Shown in pieces: positions 1 through 13,300 of a stretch of 64,000 nucleotides of DNA. Made by a program: the position numbers and the translations under genes. Under the pieces are notes generated by a model. It was not told the origin of the DNA and did not search any database. It saw nothing but the letters and a program-made list of their open reading frames with translations. Numbering within the stretch: the stretch's first letter is position 1; every line of letters starts with the position of its first letter. Where the stretch lies: assembly GCA_029931535.1 (NCBI GenBank), contig JAQPZY010001536.1, forward strand, positions 1 through 64,000. Direction: 5' to 3'. Source of the DNA: Margaritifera margaritifera (Eukaryota > Mollusca > Bivalvia > Unionida > Margaritiferidae).

Positions 1-3000
1 AAAGACCTTGCATATCTTAGGTATTTTTAAAAGAGCTTTGAATTCTCATTATTATGGTGTATGATTGATGGATGTAATTTGGGTTATAGAATATACAGCT
101 TGGTCTTACTTCAGACATGCACTTATAACAAAAAAATGCTGGCTCCGCTTGATTATTTTCATATCCTGGACTTCAAAAGTAAATTGTCAAATAAAAAAAA
201 AGAAAAAAAAAAAAAGAGCTGATAACTTTTTTTTAATACTTTTTATTCATTTTGTAACTCATTCACTTCACTTTCATAAGCTGCTATTGCCTACTCTGGC
301 AAAATTCGTTTTCCCTATTTCAATAACTGCTAAAATTAGTGTACTTTGGACTAAGTCAGGCTGATCTTTTATCACATGGGAGCTGCGGTGTGCTAAGATC
401 ATCTATAATTTCAACAAGTACAATATGTAAAGAAATTTCAACCACAGTGCATGAAAATTGCATAGAGGTATGCCAACATTCTCTCCATTCTGCATGTTGC
501 AAATTCAAACAAATTCACCTTACACCTGTCACTCTCCCAGAAGTACGTATTATCTGTAGAGCGCCACCTATGCCGAGATGTACCTCGAAATTGCGAATGA
601 TGTAGCATGTGTCCCGGCCTGTTCGCATCTACCGCACATATGTTACCCTAACCCTAAGCTTGACTTTAGTCAAAAGTAAGAAAAGTGACCAGTCTACAAA
701 TGATGTTACTAGTCCAAATTCACAGAGGAGTTCCGATGGATAAGTCTTCGGATGGGATGAACACAGGCATTCTTCAACGGAATAAGGCTAAGCTCACCAG
801 TTTGGAGTCGTCTGTTCCTCGCATCTTTCGTATTCCTTCCAAAAATATAATTTAAGGTTGTCTGTACAGTACATCGTTATCACTGTGATTGACACACATG
901 GATTTAGCTGCACAAGTATGATGCATGTTCTGAAATGTTTTCGGTAAATGTAGGCCGGTCCTATTACTTTGTTATTAAGAAAACATATCCCAACAAGTTT
1001 CAGTGTACTTACTTTTTCATTTGTATCCTACTTCATCAGTAATCAACGTGTGAGACATTGGTCACGGTGATTGATTTTTATTTCCAATCAATGGATCCGC
1101 CAGTGTGCTGGGTATTCCGAAGTGACTTCTGACGGAAGGTCATCAAAAGAGAACTTCCTATTACCGCAGCAGTTGAGAAATACAGTGACCGTTGGTAGTA
1201 TGGTATCAAAGTAAAAAAATAGGGAAATAATGTTATGCAAAGGCAACGCATTTAATACAAATTTTCAAAAATGAATTCATAAATTTAATTGAGGTCTTTG
1301 CATGCCCGAGTTTCAGTAGATCCATTAAATAATTATGATTTATGATATTCTTGTGTTATATTACATGGAATATTTGTATTTAACTCCAGCCCCCAAAACT
1401 TAAATTTTATGCCCCTTGTCTAGAAAGAACCTTTTGTGAATCTTAAGGAATAACAGTGTTCATTAACTTGACTTTATATTACTGATCTAAGAACTCGCAC
1501 TGAAACAAAAGTCAAGAGTTTGACATTGTACCCTTAATGGTCCCCAACAAGTTAGATAACAGTTTTGTATTGAAGAGAGCACAAATCATGTGACCAATTC
1601 TGCTTGTACTGTTTAAATTGTGAAGGAGACAATTTGTTGACATTGTGCTCGGCATGATTTTATGAATGAAAAGTACAAAAAGGCATTGGATATGGTATGA
1701 ATGGGTGTTTATCACTTACTTGAATGTGTACATGTAAGGGAAATCTAACATTGTTTTTTTTACTCTGATTAGAATATTTCATCCATCTGTTAAACTTGAC
1801 AGCTATGTGAACTTATTGAGTATATGTTGACTTGCAGGTCTGTGAAGCATCATGACTGGTTCGCTAAAATGCTCAAATTCCATGGTAATAGGCATGATGC
1901 AATAATAGGACATCGTAGTTTTGAGTGTACACACTTTTCTAATGTATAGTAGCACTGAAAATCTAAGGGCAATTGGTGTCTTTTTGAACTATAATTTGCT
2001 CTTATTGAGAAACTAGTAAAGCTTTGTTCCTGGGAAAGTGCCCTCCTGACTGCCAATTCATTGCCAGTGAAGAAATGTCAATGTTCACCAGAGGTACATG
2101 GAAATAGCATAGTCAGATTTGGAGTTTCCTCACTGACCTGTTTGCTCCCACACATTGTTAAAGCAAATCTAAGGATATTTTCAATTTTGGAAACACATGG
2201 GCCATTTCAAGCTTGGTCACTTGTCTTTTTGCACGAGTATTGAATATAACTCAGAAAAAGAAATAAAATAAGAACACAACATGAGGATTGAAGCTGGCTT
2301 AGTTGAAACTTGTGCATTTTTCTTTGTTTCTCCTGCCAACTTGCTTGCATCACATTCTTGGCTGTTCTGGAAAATGGGGAGTGTGTTCTTGTGGCTATTT
2401 ATGTGTTTGATTAGAAAACTCAGCCCTAATGTTGTGACTTTTTCAACACAAATGCAGCCTAAAGCATCTACTGCATTGCAACTTTGAGTTACTTTACTAA
2501 TATCCCAGGTCCTGACCCTAAGAAGATAATACAACACAAACTGTAAGAAAATCCATTAAAAAACTGTAACCGGAAATGACAATAAGTTGTTGGGACATTC
2601 TTTTCTAAAACTACTGTATATGAACCAGATTAATACAGAAGTCTCATTAGAAGCCAAGGATTCTGAACTATGGCTACTTGCATGGAAAAGTTTACTCTGA
2701 TAATGCTCATACCTCCAGTCGCCACTTCATTCGTATTGAAATCCTTTCCTCACTTCAGAAATTATCATATTGACATGTATGGCAAGACATCCATTTTAGT
2801 ATCAAGGATTATGTATCATGATATTTTTTGTTTCATACTGTGATATTAATAAACATATACCTTCATAGAAAATGATATATAGAGTTGTATTAATTTATAC
2901 TTCAGTAATAGTAATGGAAACTGTGCTATTAATAATAAATACCATGAGTTTAATAAAACATATCTCGATTTTAAGTGATAAGGCCAATCCTACCAATATT

Positions 3001-4737
3001 AGATGTTTTTCACCTCAATCATTGATATATACTGTGGTTCTCCAAAATGTAAATGGCTTCAATTCTGGGAGAGATTGCAGGGGTCACGTTACTAGGCGAA
3101 GTGGGTGACTAAGTCGCAGAAAAAATGTAAACTTCGCTTTCTTCTATTAGGAAAGTGAAAATGACTTCACCCTGTCCTTTTTTTTAGATCTACACCAAGC
3201 GACAGTAACCCAGCCATGTAGTTAGTGCATGTTGCCTTGGCAGGTGTTAATATCAATTGCACAGACAAAACAAACTCATGCACATTCACAGGCTTGTGTT
3301 TTATTAGGTGACTGACCATTAACTCTGCCCCTCGCACAAGATATCACTGCCCTATTTCTGCAGTTTATCATTTGATGTTGAAAAATGTGCAACTTGTTTC
3401 GAAACTAAATCATCTATATGTAATAACAATTTGTATTTTAAGAATATAATCTTTCTAAATGTATATTTTGAAGATTGTAACTGCCCTATTTGATTATTTT
3501 CTTCATAAAATCAGTTTGAAACGTAAGTGAACCTGCGAAGGGGTAATAATGGCAGACATTGCTGTATCTTGGAAGTACGTCTTCATTAGACCGTCTGTTT
3601 TCATAATTCTTTGGGCACATAAATTAAGGAAATTATACAGTTCATAGAAAGCAAAGTGTAACTATTATGTGATAAAAGATTTAGGTTAAAATTAAAATTT
3701 GTTGGTCAGAAACATATGGGACAATTGCTAAGTTGTGGAATGGATGATGAGCACTGTAACTTAAGGTCAAGGTTGTTTTCTTACATCACTCATTTTTGTG
3801 AAAATATGAGAACAAATAGCAAAGAAAAAAATATCCAACCAAAACGCAACATTATTACATGTACATAGAAAAATATTAAAACCATAAATTTTCAATCCTA
3901 TCTATAGTTGTTGTAATGAAGCTAGAAAGTGAGTGGTCATATAAAGAAAATCCCTGTTTCTAAAAATAGATCCATCTACATGGCATGTGTCGCACCATAT
4001 TTTCATACGTGTACATAGCTGTATACCGATTCAGTTACTTTATGTTTCATTTCATTGTTTCACATAGAGGATATAATTGTAATTATTGATGGGCATAAAT
4101 AGTTAATCAACTGCCACTAGAAGAAGCAATTTAATTTTTATACTTTTCAAAATTTCATTAAATTAGTAGTCAAAAGATTCACATTTACTTTAGAATCAAC
4201 TTCCTCAAAATGAAGTTGTAAAGTTGAGATTACTCATCAGTGACCATTGTGATTTTAATCAATGAACACTATAATATTGAAGACACGTGTACATTTGCTC
4301 TCATGTGCATGTTATAGGGGTTGTTTCAAACTTGTTTAAAACAGTTTTTGACTGCCATTTTCTAGTGAAGAAACTTCATACAAACTTTGTTTTTTAAGTG
4401 GCAGTTGGTTAAGTATTTTTACCTATTTGTAATTACAATACTGTAATCTAGGTGCTCCTGTCAGTTAAAATTTATTACAGAGTGTAGTTTCTGCTATGCT
4501 TTTTTGAAGTCATATGGCCAGAATACATTGCATATTTCTCCATCTAAACATGCACGCTTTCAAGTATGAATACACTGCATATGAGTAATATACATTCATA
4601 CACTTACAAAATCTGTTTATAATATACATACAACATAGAGAATTTTCTATTTGAAGATCAAATATTGCTTAAAACCAATGTTAAATGGAAATATGCATAA
4701 TGAGAAATACAGAACAGTTCAAATAAGAGGACCAGAG
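1..4737. other. AT-rich non-coding stretch
   Basis: No open frame here looks coding: the longest (339-605 and 2217-2537) have no recognisable motif and lie on both strands over the same DNA. The stretch holds poly-A and poly-T runs and no strong tandem array. It could be intron or intergenic DNA. The only weak exon-like signal is listed separately at 1838-1949. Confidence 0.5.
1838..1949 (+). other. weak candidate 3'-terminal exon
   Basis: A splice-acceptor-like AG (ending at 1837) is followed by an open frame of about 36 codons ending in TAG at 1947-1949. The peptide has a mixed, protein-like composition (it includes the run HHDWFAKMLKFHGN) and a possible AATAAA lies downstream near 2262. 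No family is recognised and the polypyrimidine tract is only moderate, so chance is quite possible. Confidence 0.13.
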
Positions 4738-4795
4738 CACACACACACACACACATACACACACACACACACACACACATCTATATATATATATG
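4738..4795. repeat. (AC)n/(TA)n microsatellite
   Basis: An almost pure AC run with one T interruption is followed by a short TA run. Confidence 0.95.
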
Positions 4796-5321
4796 TATTA
4801 CTTTTCTTGCTTTGCTGCCACTTCTTCCTGTTCTGCTCTCACTTCTCCCTATTCCATCCAAAAGGAGAAGTCACTTCTCCCTACAATTCAATTGTAGCTT
4901 GACCCCGGAGATTGGAATAAAACTTGTTAACAGCCTTTGGGTTTTTCATTGGTTCACATGAAGGTTTGTATTATTTATTACTGTTGTTTATCTTTAATAC
5001 AGCGGTATATATCATTAATATTAAGGTACGAGTGAATTAATATGGTGTTGTATATAATTAAATATTAACATATATACGTGTTTTGATTATATGGTAAATA
5101 GAGGATATTTTCTTCTCCTACATTAATACCAGATATATTTCATTGTATGGTACAAAAGTGATATTTCAATGAGTGGAGAAACAATGAATTAAAATGTAAT
5201 TTATTTTTTTACCACAGGATGAAATATATCTGGTATTTATGCAGGAAAAGAAAATATTTTTTTTATTATACACTAAACTTGATTCTGATTCAAAGCTTTT
5301 AAGATTCAGTTCACTCTTCAG

Positions 5322-5339
5322 CACACACACACACACACC
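5322..5339. repeat. (AC)9 microsatellite
   Basis: Nine uninterrupted AC units followed by a short CCA-rich stretch. Confidence 0.9.
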
Positions 5340-5728
5340 ACCACCACCCTTCGATAAGTTCACATCAACTTTACTTGCATTTTAAATATATCAGTGATTT
5401 GAGAGAACAGTAGGTTTGGGATAACTTAATATGTTGCAATAGATTAAATTTGTGACATTTTGTCGACTATTTTACCCTATCTGACCACCAAAGCTAGACC
5501 AGTTGAGCGATGCAGCACACTGGATTTTTTTTACATTGTTGTTAAAGAGAGATAACTTCCTAAAGCAGTAAATGGTGGCAAGTCAAAAAATAATTTCCAT
5601 ACCTGAAAGGTAATGCAGTTTCTATTGATTGCTCAAGCTCTCAAAATGCTTGTTTTTCATGTAGCAAGTATAACTTCTATAGGCACACAGATTCAAGCAT
5701 CACATGGTATGATGGGAAATCTTTTTTA

Positions 5729-5773
5729 TTTTCACATGTGAAAAAATAAGAATATATTTTTCACATGTGAAAA
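5729..5773. repeat. two identical 16-bp palindromes
   Basis: TTTTCACATGTGAAAA occurs at 5729-5744 and again at 5758-5773, starts 29 bp apart. Each is a perfect palindrome with a CACATGTG (E-box type) core. Function unknown. Confidence 0.85.
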
Positions 5774-5781
5774 TATGTTAC

Positions 5782-6965
5782 AGTCAAACCTGTCTACAGT
5801 GGCCACCATGGAAAAAGACCAAAGTTTTCATTAGACATTTACCTGAAGGTCAAGTATTAATTAATAGGCTTTGATGACCCTTTTGTTCAATTATAAGTGT
5901 GATGGAAGCATACAACTTACAGGACTCAAGCAGCTATATACAGTAGAGATGGTCAGAAGAGGGGGGGCACACAAAGTTGGTAGAGAGGCAGCATGGCATT
6001 GGGAAAAAGGTCCCAAATAGGACATGGTCCTAAAAGTAGCAACATGGCACACAAGATAAAGGGCATGGGGCTCCACCAGTCTAAAAATGGCATGGGTAAA
6101 CACTAAATCAGTGTTTCTGCCATTCTGTTTGGTTTGAACACTGTCTTCTACATGAAGATGCCTTTTAAAGGATTCTTTTCCATTTTTGATGGAGTTATGA
6201 GGCTTGTCAGTCAATTTTAAATCATCACTTTAGAGATTGCCTGTTAGAGCCCCATCATACCTTGATAATGTTGATGTAATCTGCCTTTCTTAACATTTTC
6301 ATTCAGTACAGGGTCCTGTGTGAGTCATTGCTTTTCCTAGTTGAAGATTCATTAGTCATACTTTTCAATCTTGTACAGATCATGCTTTAAATGATTTTTT
6401 TACAATCTGATATTTTTTAGGCTGAGCTCGTACCATTTATTTAAGAAATTCTGACTAGGAAAAATGTTGAGATGCATTTTGTGACCTTTTTTAGAATGAA
6501 TTTACCTGTTGGTTTGACCTTTCAGTGAAATATTCATAAAGGGCCTAGTCTAATAACTATTCTAATTAAAGTCTAACAGATTGGCCGTGTTGATAAATCT
6601 GTAATACATTAACAAAACTGCTTTTACTTTATCTGATGCTTGGATCAGGTGAACAAACTCATCAATAGAAATCCTACCATGATTGACACTTCTTTCTTCT
6701 CCTTTCAGTCACAGAAATGATTACAGAGACACTCATGTTTATCTACTCTAATACCTACAAAACTGCAGCTTTCTAGTGATGGCAACACTAAGTGTCATTC
6801 ATGGTAGACAAGACTTTATAGACAGGAACAAAGCTAGCCAGTTTAGAAGTAAAATGCATGCAAATGTAAGTACAGTAAAACCTGTCATTAGTGGCCTTTG
6901 ATGGGAAAAAGCAAAACTAGCTGTTAATCTACAGGTGACTGCTGTACACAGGTTCACCTTTTAAA
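5782..6965. repeat. pair of diverged dispersed-repeat ends
   Basis: Related segments of about 80 bp begin at 5782 and 6873, both opening CAGT(C/A)AAACCTGTC and continuing through AGTGGCC. A weaker relative starts near 14,506. Such CAGTAAAACCT starts resemble terminal repeats of pogo/Tigger-type DNA transposons, but no transposase or matching opposite end is seen. The rest of the stretch is non-coding. Confidence 0.35.
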
Positions 6966-7000
6966 ATTGGTTTTTGAACAAATACCATGTGCCGAATATC

Positions 7001-7032
7001 GTTATCGTTATTATTATTATTATTATTATAAT
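7001..7032. repeat. (TTA)n microsatellite
   Basis: A run of TTA triplets broken near its end. It generates spurious open frames rich in Y or I. Confidence 0.9.
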
Positions 7033-7482
7033 TATCAAGATTATTATATGTGCACTGTACAACAAAATAATAATTACAGGTATATGTTGTTCTCTCACAA
7101 ATTTATGTTCCACACAAGATTACCATATCCTGCTCATCTTAATCCATCCTATAAATAAATCACCGACTTAAAAGTGTACACTGATCTTAGTTTGTTTGGG
7201 CTATAAAAACAATGTCTGGATTAGTCAGTTGCTCAACTCGCCAAGATCAAAAGACAGTCGGCTTATGTGAGAAGCCTATGATGAACAGAAAATCAAAAGA
7301 AGCTGTATATGGCTATTTGTTGTGACCCATGAACCGAAACTTCACTTGCCTTTACAGACATGTTTTGAATATTTAATGACCCTGACCCTAATGAAAAGGG
7401 ACGTAACTCATATCTCTTCTCAAAGACAAACTTTTTTCTTTAGAGATAGCTTTAGTTCACAGGCAAATATAGATGAAGATAT

Positions 7483-7840
7483 CTAGCTATACCTGTTACA
7501 CTGGTACAAAAGGTGACTTCCATTTCTGCTGCGATAACTACTTTTCCAACCATCCAGCAAACGAATTGCTTCGACCCTAATGATAAAAACTGCATTGCTT
7601 TCGAATTTGACCTGTTGACACCTATTTATACTTTCAAGATCAATATATATGGATGAGGTGATCTTGCATCTCATTGGTTGAGCTTGTCAACACTTTAATG
7701 ACTGTTTCTGATCAAATTGTTTATCAAACTTAGTAAAATAGGCTTATATAATTAATATATCCAATGAGTTTTATTATGAGCAAGATCTGTGCATATTAAT
7801 GAAATTCAGCACAGTCAGAATAGTTATCAATTCATATGCG
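7483..7840 (-). repeat. ~145-bp tandem family, inverted copy
   Basis: Two diverged units, reverse complement relative to the array at 49,045-49,680. Shared landmarks read on the minus strand are a core close to ATCACCTCATTAATATGC, then AGATCTYGCTCATAAT, then GATCAAA. The unit in the centre carries GGATGAGGTGATCTTGCAT on the plus strand. No coding potential. Confidence 0.6.
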
Positions 7841-8082
7841 ATGTAATCAGTTTTGTTTTCTTTTAACATCTCTATCTATCTCTCTCTCTCAAGGAAAGGA
7901 ATGGAAGTAATCCATGATATTGACTATCGAGAATCACAGGTTTGGGGTTACACCAAGTTCTTTACCTTTGCAAAAATATGCAACCTAGATTTTAAACAAA
8001 TCAATTTTAGAATACAAGATGCATACATTTTGGTAGGACAATTTATAGAAATTAGCAAAATAGTACACCTTAGAGTTTGACC

Positions 8083-8150
8083 TGGTTTGGTTTGGTGTTT
8101 TAAGGCACATCAACACAAGTTAGTTATTTGGTGCCAAGGCAATTGAAATA
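8083..8150 (-). repeat. SINE 3'-end fragment, (ACCAA)n-tail family
   Basis: GGTTTGGTTTGGTGTTTTA followed by a GGCAC segment and TGCCAAGGCAA matches the reverse complement of the 3' half of the SINEs at 49,152 and 60,503. The tRNA-related head is missing. Confidence 0.5.
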
Positions 8151-9035
8151 AGATATTTGTGTGCAAGTAATTGTGTTTTTTTAATAATATTGATTTTGCT
8201 TCAATAAGAACATATTTCTTGTAAAAACCATGTCTTAGTTTATAAATTTGTTTACACAGAATTATTTGTAAAGTCTTTGACACACTTAAAATTCATGAAT
8301 ATTGCAAGTTTGGTGTGTTTGGTGAAATATAGTTTGACAGTTGTTAGTATTGTCATGTTATAATATCTGAAACATTTGTCATGTATTTGTTATCACATGT
8401 ATCATATATTATTTTATTCAGTGCCATAGTCAGATTTGAAATTTATATCTTGTATTTATACTTTTTAAATAAAAAAATACCCCAATATGCTTTTCTCCTG
8501 AAACACTTTCAGATTTAACTATGAGGGGCAAAGATACCTATGGCATTAAAAAAAAATTGTGAATTATAATTTTGGTTCATGTGAAAACCATGCGACTCTG
8601 TAGACCACATATTAAAGCTTTGTCTGTAAACTTAACTTTCTTAGATCATGGATGACTTCAGTTATGACCAAGAGACTATGCATATTAATTGTGCCTTTAT
8701 CTTTGGAATTTTTTTTAAAATCGGACTTTAGTAAAATAATTAGAGCGCAATATGAGGTCAAGTTTGCGAGTTAGTTTACATATGTTGTATATTACAGTAC
8801 TGCATAAGAAGCTTAGTGAAATTTTCAGCTGTTAAGTTATGTATGTAAGGCAGGTGAATGATATCAGGCCCACTTGGGTCTCTTGTTTAGACTTTTGTAA
8901 AATGCTGCAGTATGCTCCCAAGTTTTAATTGATACAGTTTCTGGTATTATTTTCAAGCCTTCTAGTTAAGTTGTTTGTACTGAAGGACTTTAAAAATGGA
9001 GTAAGTAAACAGAAATATTTTTTATCTCGCCTGCA
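8151..9035. other. non-coding AT-rich stretch
   Basis: No coding signal. Near 8846-8885 there is a repeat-like end (ATCAGGCCCACTTGGGTCTC) of a kind that I believe recurs in bivalve DNA. That recollection cannot be verified here. Confidence 0.4.
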
Positions 9036-9830
9036 CAAGTATGGTGAAATATTGTTGCCACTTTTCCATGATGGCAGCATCAACAATATTCAAGTTTTGC
9101 TTTAGAGTTTTTGAAATTCACATATCTTTTACATCATTGGCTGCATTCAGCTGAAACTTGAGGATAATATTACTAAGGGTCTAAAGTTTATGCCATGATA
9201 TGCTAGGAAACTCCTGTCTTGCCTGTAACACCTACTTAAGCAGATAGCATATTTCATCCTTGTCAACAATGTTAACATTTTGTGTTAAAATTTTTGAAAG
9301 TCAGATATCTGCAACATCATCTGCCATATTCAACTGAAACTTCAGGATAATATTACTATCTGCCTAAAGTTTATACACAAATATGCAAGGAGTTCCTTCT
9401 TGCCTGCTTAAGCAGAAAGCATGGTTCATTGTTGTAAATAATGTTAAAGTTTTGTGTTTATGATTTTTTTTAAAGCGATGTACCTTCAGCATTAGTTTTG
9501 TATTCAGCTGAAAATGTTGGTCTTGCCTGTCTTGCCTACTTAAGCATTATGGTCAGCAATGTTAAAGTTTTGTGTAAAATAATTTTTTAGCACTAGTTGC
9601 TGTATTCAGCTGAAAATGTTGGTCTTGCCTCTCTTGCCTTCTTATGCATTATGGTCAGCAATGTTAATGTTTTGTGTTAAAATAATTTTTTAGCACTAGT
9701 TGTATTTGGCTGAGTTGCTGTATTTGGCTGAAAATGTTGGTCTTGCCTGTATTGTTTAGTTAAGCATTATGATCAGCAATGTTAAAGTTTTGTGTGAAAA
9801 TTTACGAAAGTCAGATACTGGGTTTTAATG
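9036..9830. repeat. tandem array with shrinking units
   Basis: At least five related units. The first two are about 180 bp and carry CAACAATRTT, AGTTTTG, GCTGAAACTT, AGGATAATATTACTA and GCCTACTTAAGCA-type landmarks in order. The later units (from about 9420) are about 110 bp: they lose the AGGATAATATTACTA block and keep CAGCTGAAAATGTTGGTCTTGCCT, here split as CAGCTGAAAATG and TTGGTCTTGCCT. The array appears to have lost an internal block and then amplified the short form. Confidence 0.7.
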
Positions 9831-10140
9831 ACAGCATACGAGTGCAGGTGAGACACCAGCTTCCATGGAACACTTTTCTTGTATTTTGTAAAGTACAAAT
9901 AATTTTATTTTACTCTTTAGCAAACATACTTGATTCCAACTTTGTTCAAAGCATTATAAATTTGAACTGTAGTTTCCTTATAATTTAATTTGGAGGTTCA
10001 GAATTAAATCAGTTTCTCTACTTATTGTTTATGTAATCAACCATTATTCATGGTAGTAAATCATATATACATACTCTGGGCATTGACCATTGATTATTTT
10101 ATAATAGATATTGTTTATAAAAATTTTCTTCTTTCAGTTA

Positions 10141-10356
10141 CTGTATATACTCGCTTGTAAGTTGAGTTCAACTGTGAACTGCACAGACCCAGATCTGCTG
10201 TTGCATAATGTGCCAGCACATCTGGGTCTATGCAGTTTGTTAGCAGTAATCAGTAGAACAAACAACATAGATTCTGATCTGCCATCACATTATGCAACGG
10301 CAGATCAAGTCCATGTTGTTTGCAGTTGGACTCAACTTATAGGTGAGTATATACAG
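10141..10356. mobile_element. hairpin MITE with ~34-bp TIRs
   Basis: A 216-bp near-complete inverted repeat. The left end CTGTATATACTCGCTTGTAA matches the reverse complement of the right end at about 30 of 34 positions, and pairing continues inside through GATCTGC and TTGCATAATGTG. TA dinucleotides flank it at 10,139-10,140 and 10,357-10,358, as expected for a Tc1/mariner-type target duplication. There is no transposase, so it is non-autonomous. The open frame across it is incidental. Confidence 0.8.
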
Positions 10357-10359
10357 TAG

Positions 10360-13300
10360 CTTTGACCATTCAGATGCCTTATGCAAGTTTTCAGTTTTGG
10401 TACATCTAGTGATTTGGTACATTTAGTGATAGTAATGATTCTTACCACCTCTAATTGTTGTTTTCTAATTTATTTCATCTGAATCTTTTCTAGAACAGTC
10501 TGAGACAACATCAGCATACTCTAGGCATCATTGTATGAAGAACAAATATACCTTTTCCAAAAATTTCCTAATTAGTTTAAAATGTATCTCCTTAGCAAAA
10601 CAGAGTTAAATAATTATGTATATTTGATGACCATTTCCATCATTGTCAAGAGTTAAAATAATGTGTTTTTGACAACTTGTAAAACCAGTATTTCGTTGTC
10701 AAGGAATAATTTAGGAAGGAGACTGGCTAAAGGATAGTAAATAACATCGCATTGATTTTATTAGAATTTAACTTGATTAGCGATTGATTTGACCAGGCCT
10801 TAGGAGATTTTAGATCAGTATTTAAAACATACTTGTTTTAATAAATATTTTGACAAATATTGCCAGTAAACTATCAACAAATAGAAAATGATGCCTGAAG
10901 AAAAGTTTAGGTGTTCCCTCCCATCTGCTGGGGTGGTCCAGTCACTCCTTGTCCCTCATCAAAGGGAAAAGTTTTAGTTCATGCATTGGTTCAACTAATA
11001 ATCGTGTCTCATTGGTGTGAGGTTTATATACCCACTAGCAACCAGTGTATAGAAACTTTACACCAGTGAAATGCAGGATGTATCAACCTCATCCCTGACA
11101 AGACACAGGGTATATAAACCTCGTACCTATAAGACGTGGTGATCAAGGTATATCAATATAAGTACATCTATACACAATTAGATGAAAGAATATCACTTCT
11201 AAGACAGCTCAAGCTCACCCATTGAAGCTGTTGGGAAAGTAATCTTTGTGTAATATGTAGAAATGAGTTTCTATTATTATTATTTACAAATACAGTAAAA
11301 TACAATAAGAAGCATAACACTTGGGGAAAAAACCAAATACCTGTGTAGTAGTAAACAGCAATCTAGCAAAGTACACAAGACTTTGAATCAAAAGGCTTCC
11401 TGTAATTTTGCTGCTTTGTAAAGATGGTTACTTACTTTATGTTACTACACAACAAATTTTAACTTACTTATTTCATCAATTGATGTTAATTCCTTATTCA
11501 TTTGTATATTTCAGAGACTTGTGATGGACACGATATGGTTATACATGTTCCAGGGAGGAATTTATTGGTCAATTAGAGTAGGAATATTTGTTAGCTCATT
11601 TTTGTTTAGTTGATATATATGTGTATTCACTTTTGTCTTGGCTTCAAAATGTATCACAGAAAGCAAGATACTGCTGTCAAAATGTTTGTCTGTCTGTTAG
11701 TTGACAACTAGTCAGAATATTTGTAAATGGCTGTATTTTTCAGTTGTAGTGATCGATCCTCAAATGATCTGTGCACTCAAAAGGGTAGAAGTTTCTAAGG
11801 CTGTAACTGGCAATGTGGGCAAGATTCGTCACAGATAAGGCTGAAATGTCGAAATTTTATGGTGAACACCTACTAGGAAATAAATCTACTTGCCATGCAG
11901 CCTTTCGTAACCAGTCTACAAAGAAATAGAACTGTTTGGCTGCTTATTGACAGTCAATGTTTGAGGCACAAAAGAATAAAAAATCTTGAAAACCATTGAA
12001 ACAGGGACAGTTTTAAATATGTATAATCCTTTCATTTGTCAATAATATATCTTTGCTTTTGTTTTATTTAGACAACATAGGTCTTTATAGGTTTAGGCTA
12101 AAGAAGTGAAAGTACTAAATTCATAGTTAACAGTCGATTGTTAAGATTAATAATTAATATAAACAAGCAAAGTGAAACTTAAAAATACTTGTAGTGCTGT
12201 ATGCCCAAACCTTTTGTTTTAGTTTTAAGTTGATTCAAGTTAATTAGGTCATAAACAGGAGTGGGTTTATTTCCTATTAATGTAATATGTAGGTGCGACT
12301 GGTTTTTATCTTTATTTCAAACTGGTATCACAGTCTATTGCAATGTACAGAAACAAGTCCAGTCTACTGGAATATATCGTAGCTGGAGGTAAGATGTATG
12401 AAATTCTGTTTGACTGCATTGGTTTTCATTTTCATTGTATACAAGATCACTCCACTATGAATCCGACATTTCTAAACAGACCAAAATTTTTGATAATTTT
12501 TATGAATACTAATGCATGTCAAACCTTTCAAACCAAAATCCTTGGGACCAAATAAACATTTCAGGTTTGATGGTTTTCAGTTAACTTATGTTCATTATTT
12601 CCATTTAAGAGTGAGATGTGATCACATACTTAAACATTTTTGTTCTTAACTTAACGTCTATAGCCAGTCAATATTCAAAATAAATATTTGTGTTAATTAG
12701 GATGTCATTGCATCTGTATATGTTTCTTTGTCAGATTTTATTATACCTCTGTCTCTGTAGAGGTGGGAGTATATGGGCACATGAGCACAGCACAAACAAC
12801 TAATTCAGTTCCCATAGACCGTAATGTTAATGTTTGGCCAAATTACTATACTTTTATGATAAGGTGGGCAAGACATGCTTACATCATATGCATGATCTAT
12901 CCAAGAGGAAACTTGTAAAGGATGAAAATTATATGCTGCATGGCTTGTTTTTATGAAAAATTCCCTTGTAGGTGTCCACTATAAAAATTTGGCCAAGTGA
13001 GATCTCTCCCATTTACATATAGTAGTACCTGTACAGTGACAGTGATAAAATGAAAATGGTTTTAGGTTACTATTATGTACAATACACATTAATTTTTTTC
13101 CAGTAATTATGTTCAGCCAGTCAGCAACCTGCATTTCTTTTATACAGAAATTAATCTTCCCTGACTGCTCTTCACTCCTTTACTCTTCATGATGAAGGTC
13201 AGGCAGTGGCCTCTGCCATGTTGTAATTGCAAAATGAATATGGAGAGTAAACATATTTTGATCAGCTTGGCTTACAGCGTAAAGTATTCGCATATATGAG

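Noticed and set aside
645..660. Telomere-like TAACCCTAA
   Set aside because: Only one and a half units. No array.
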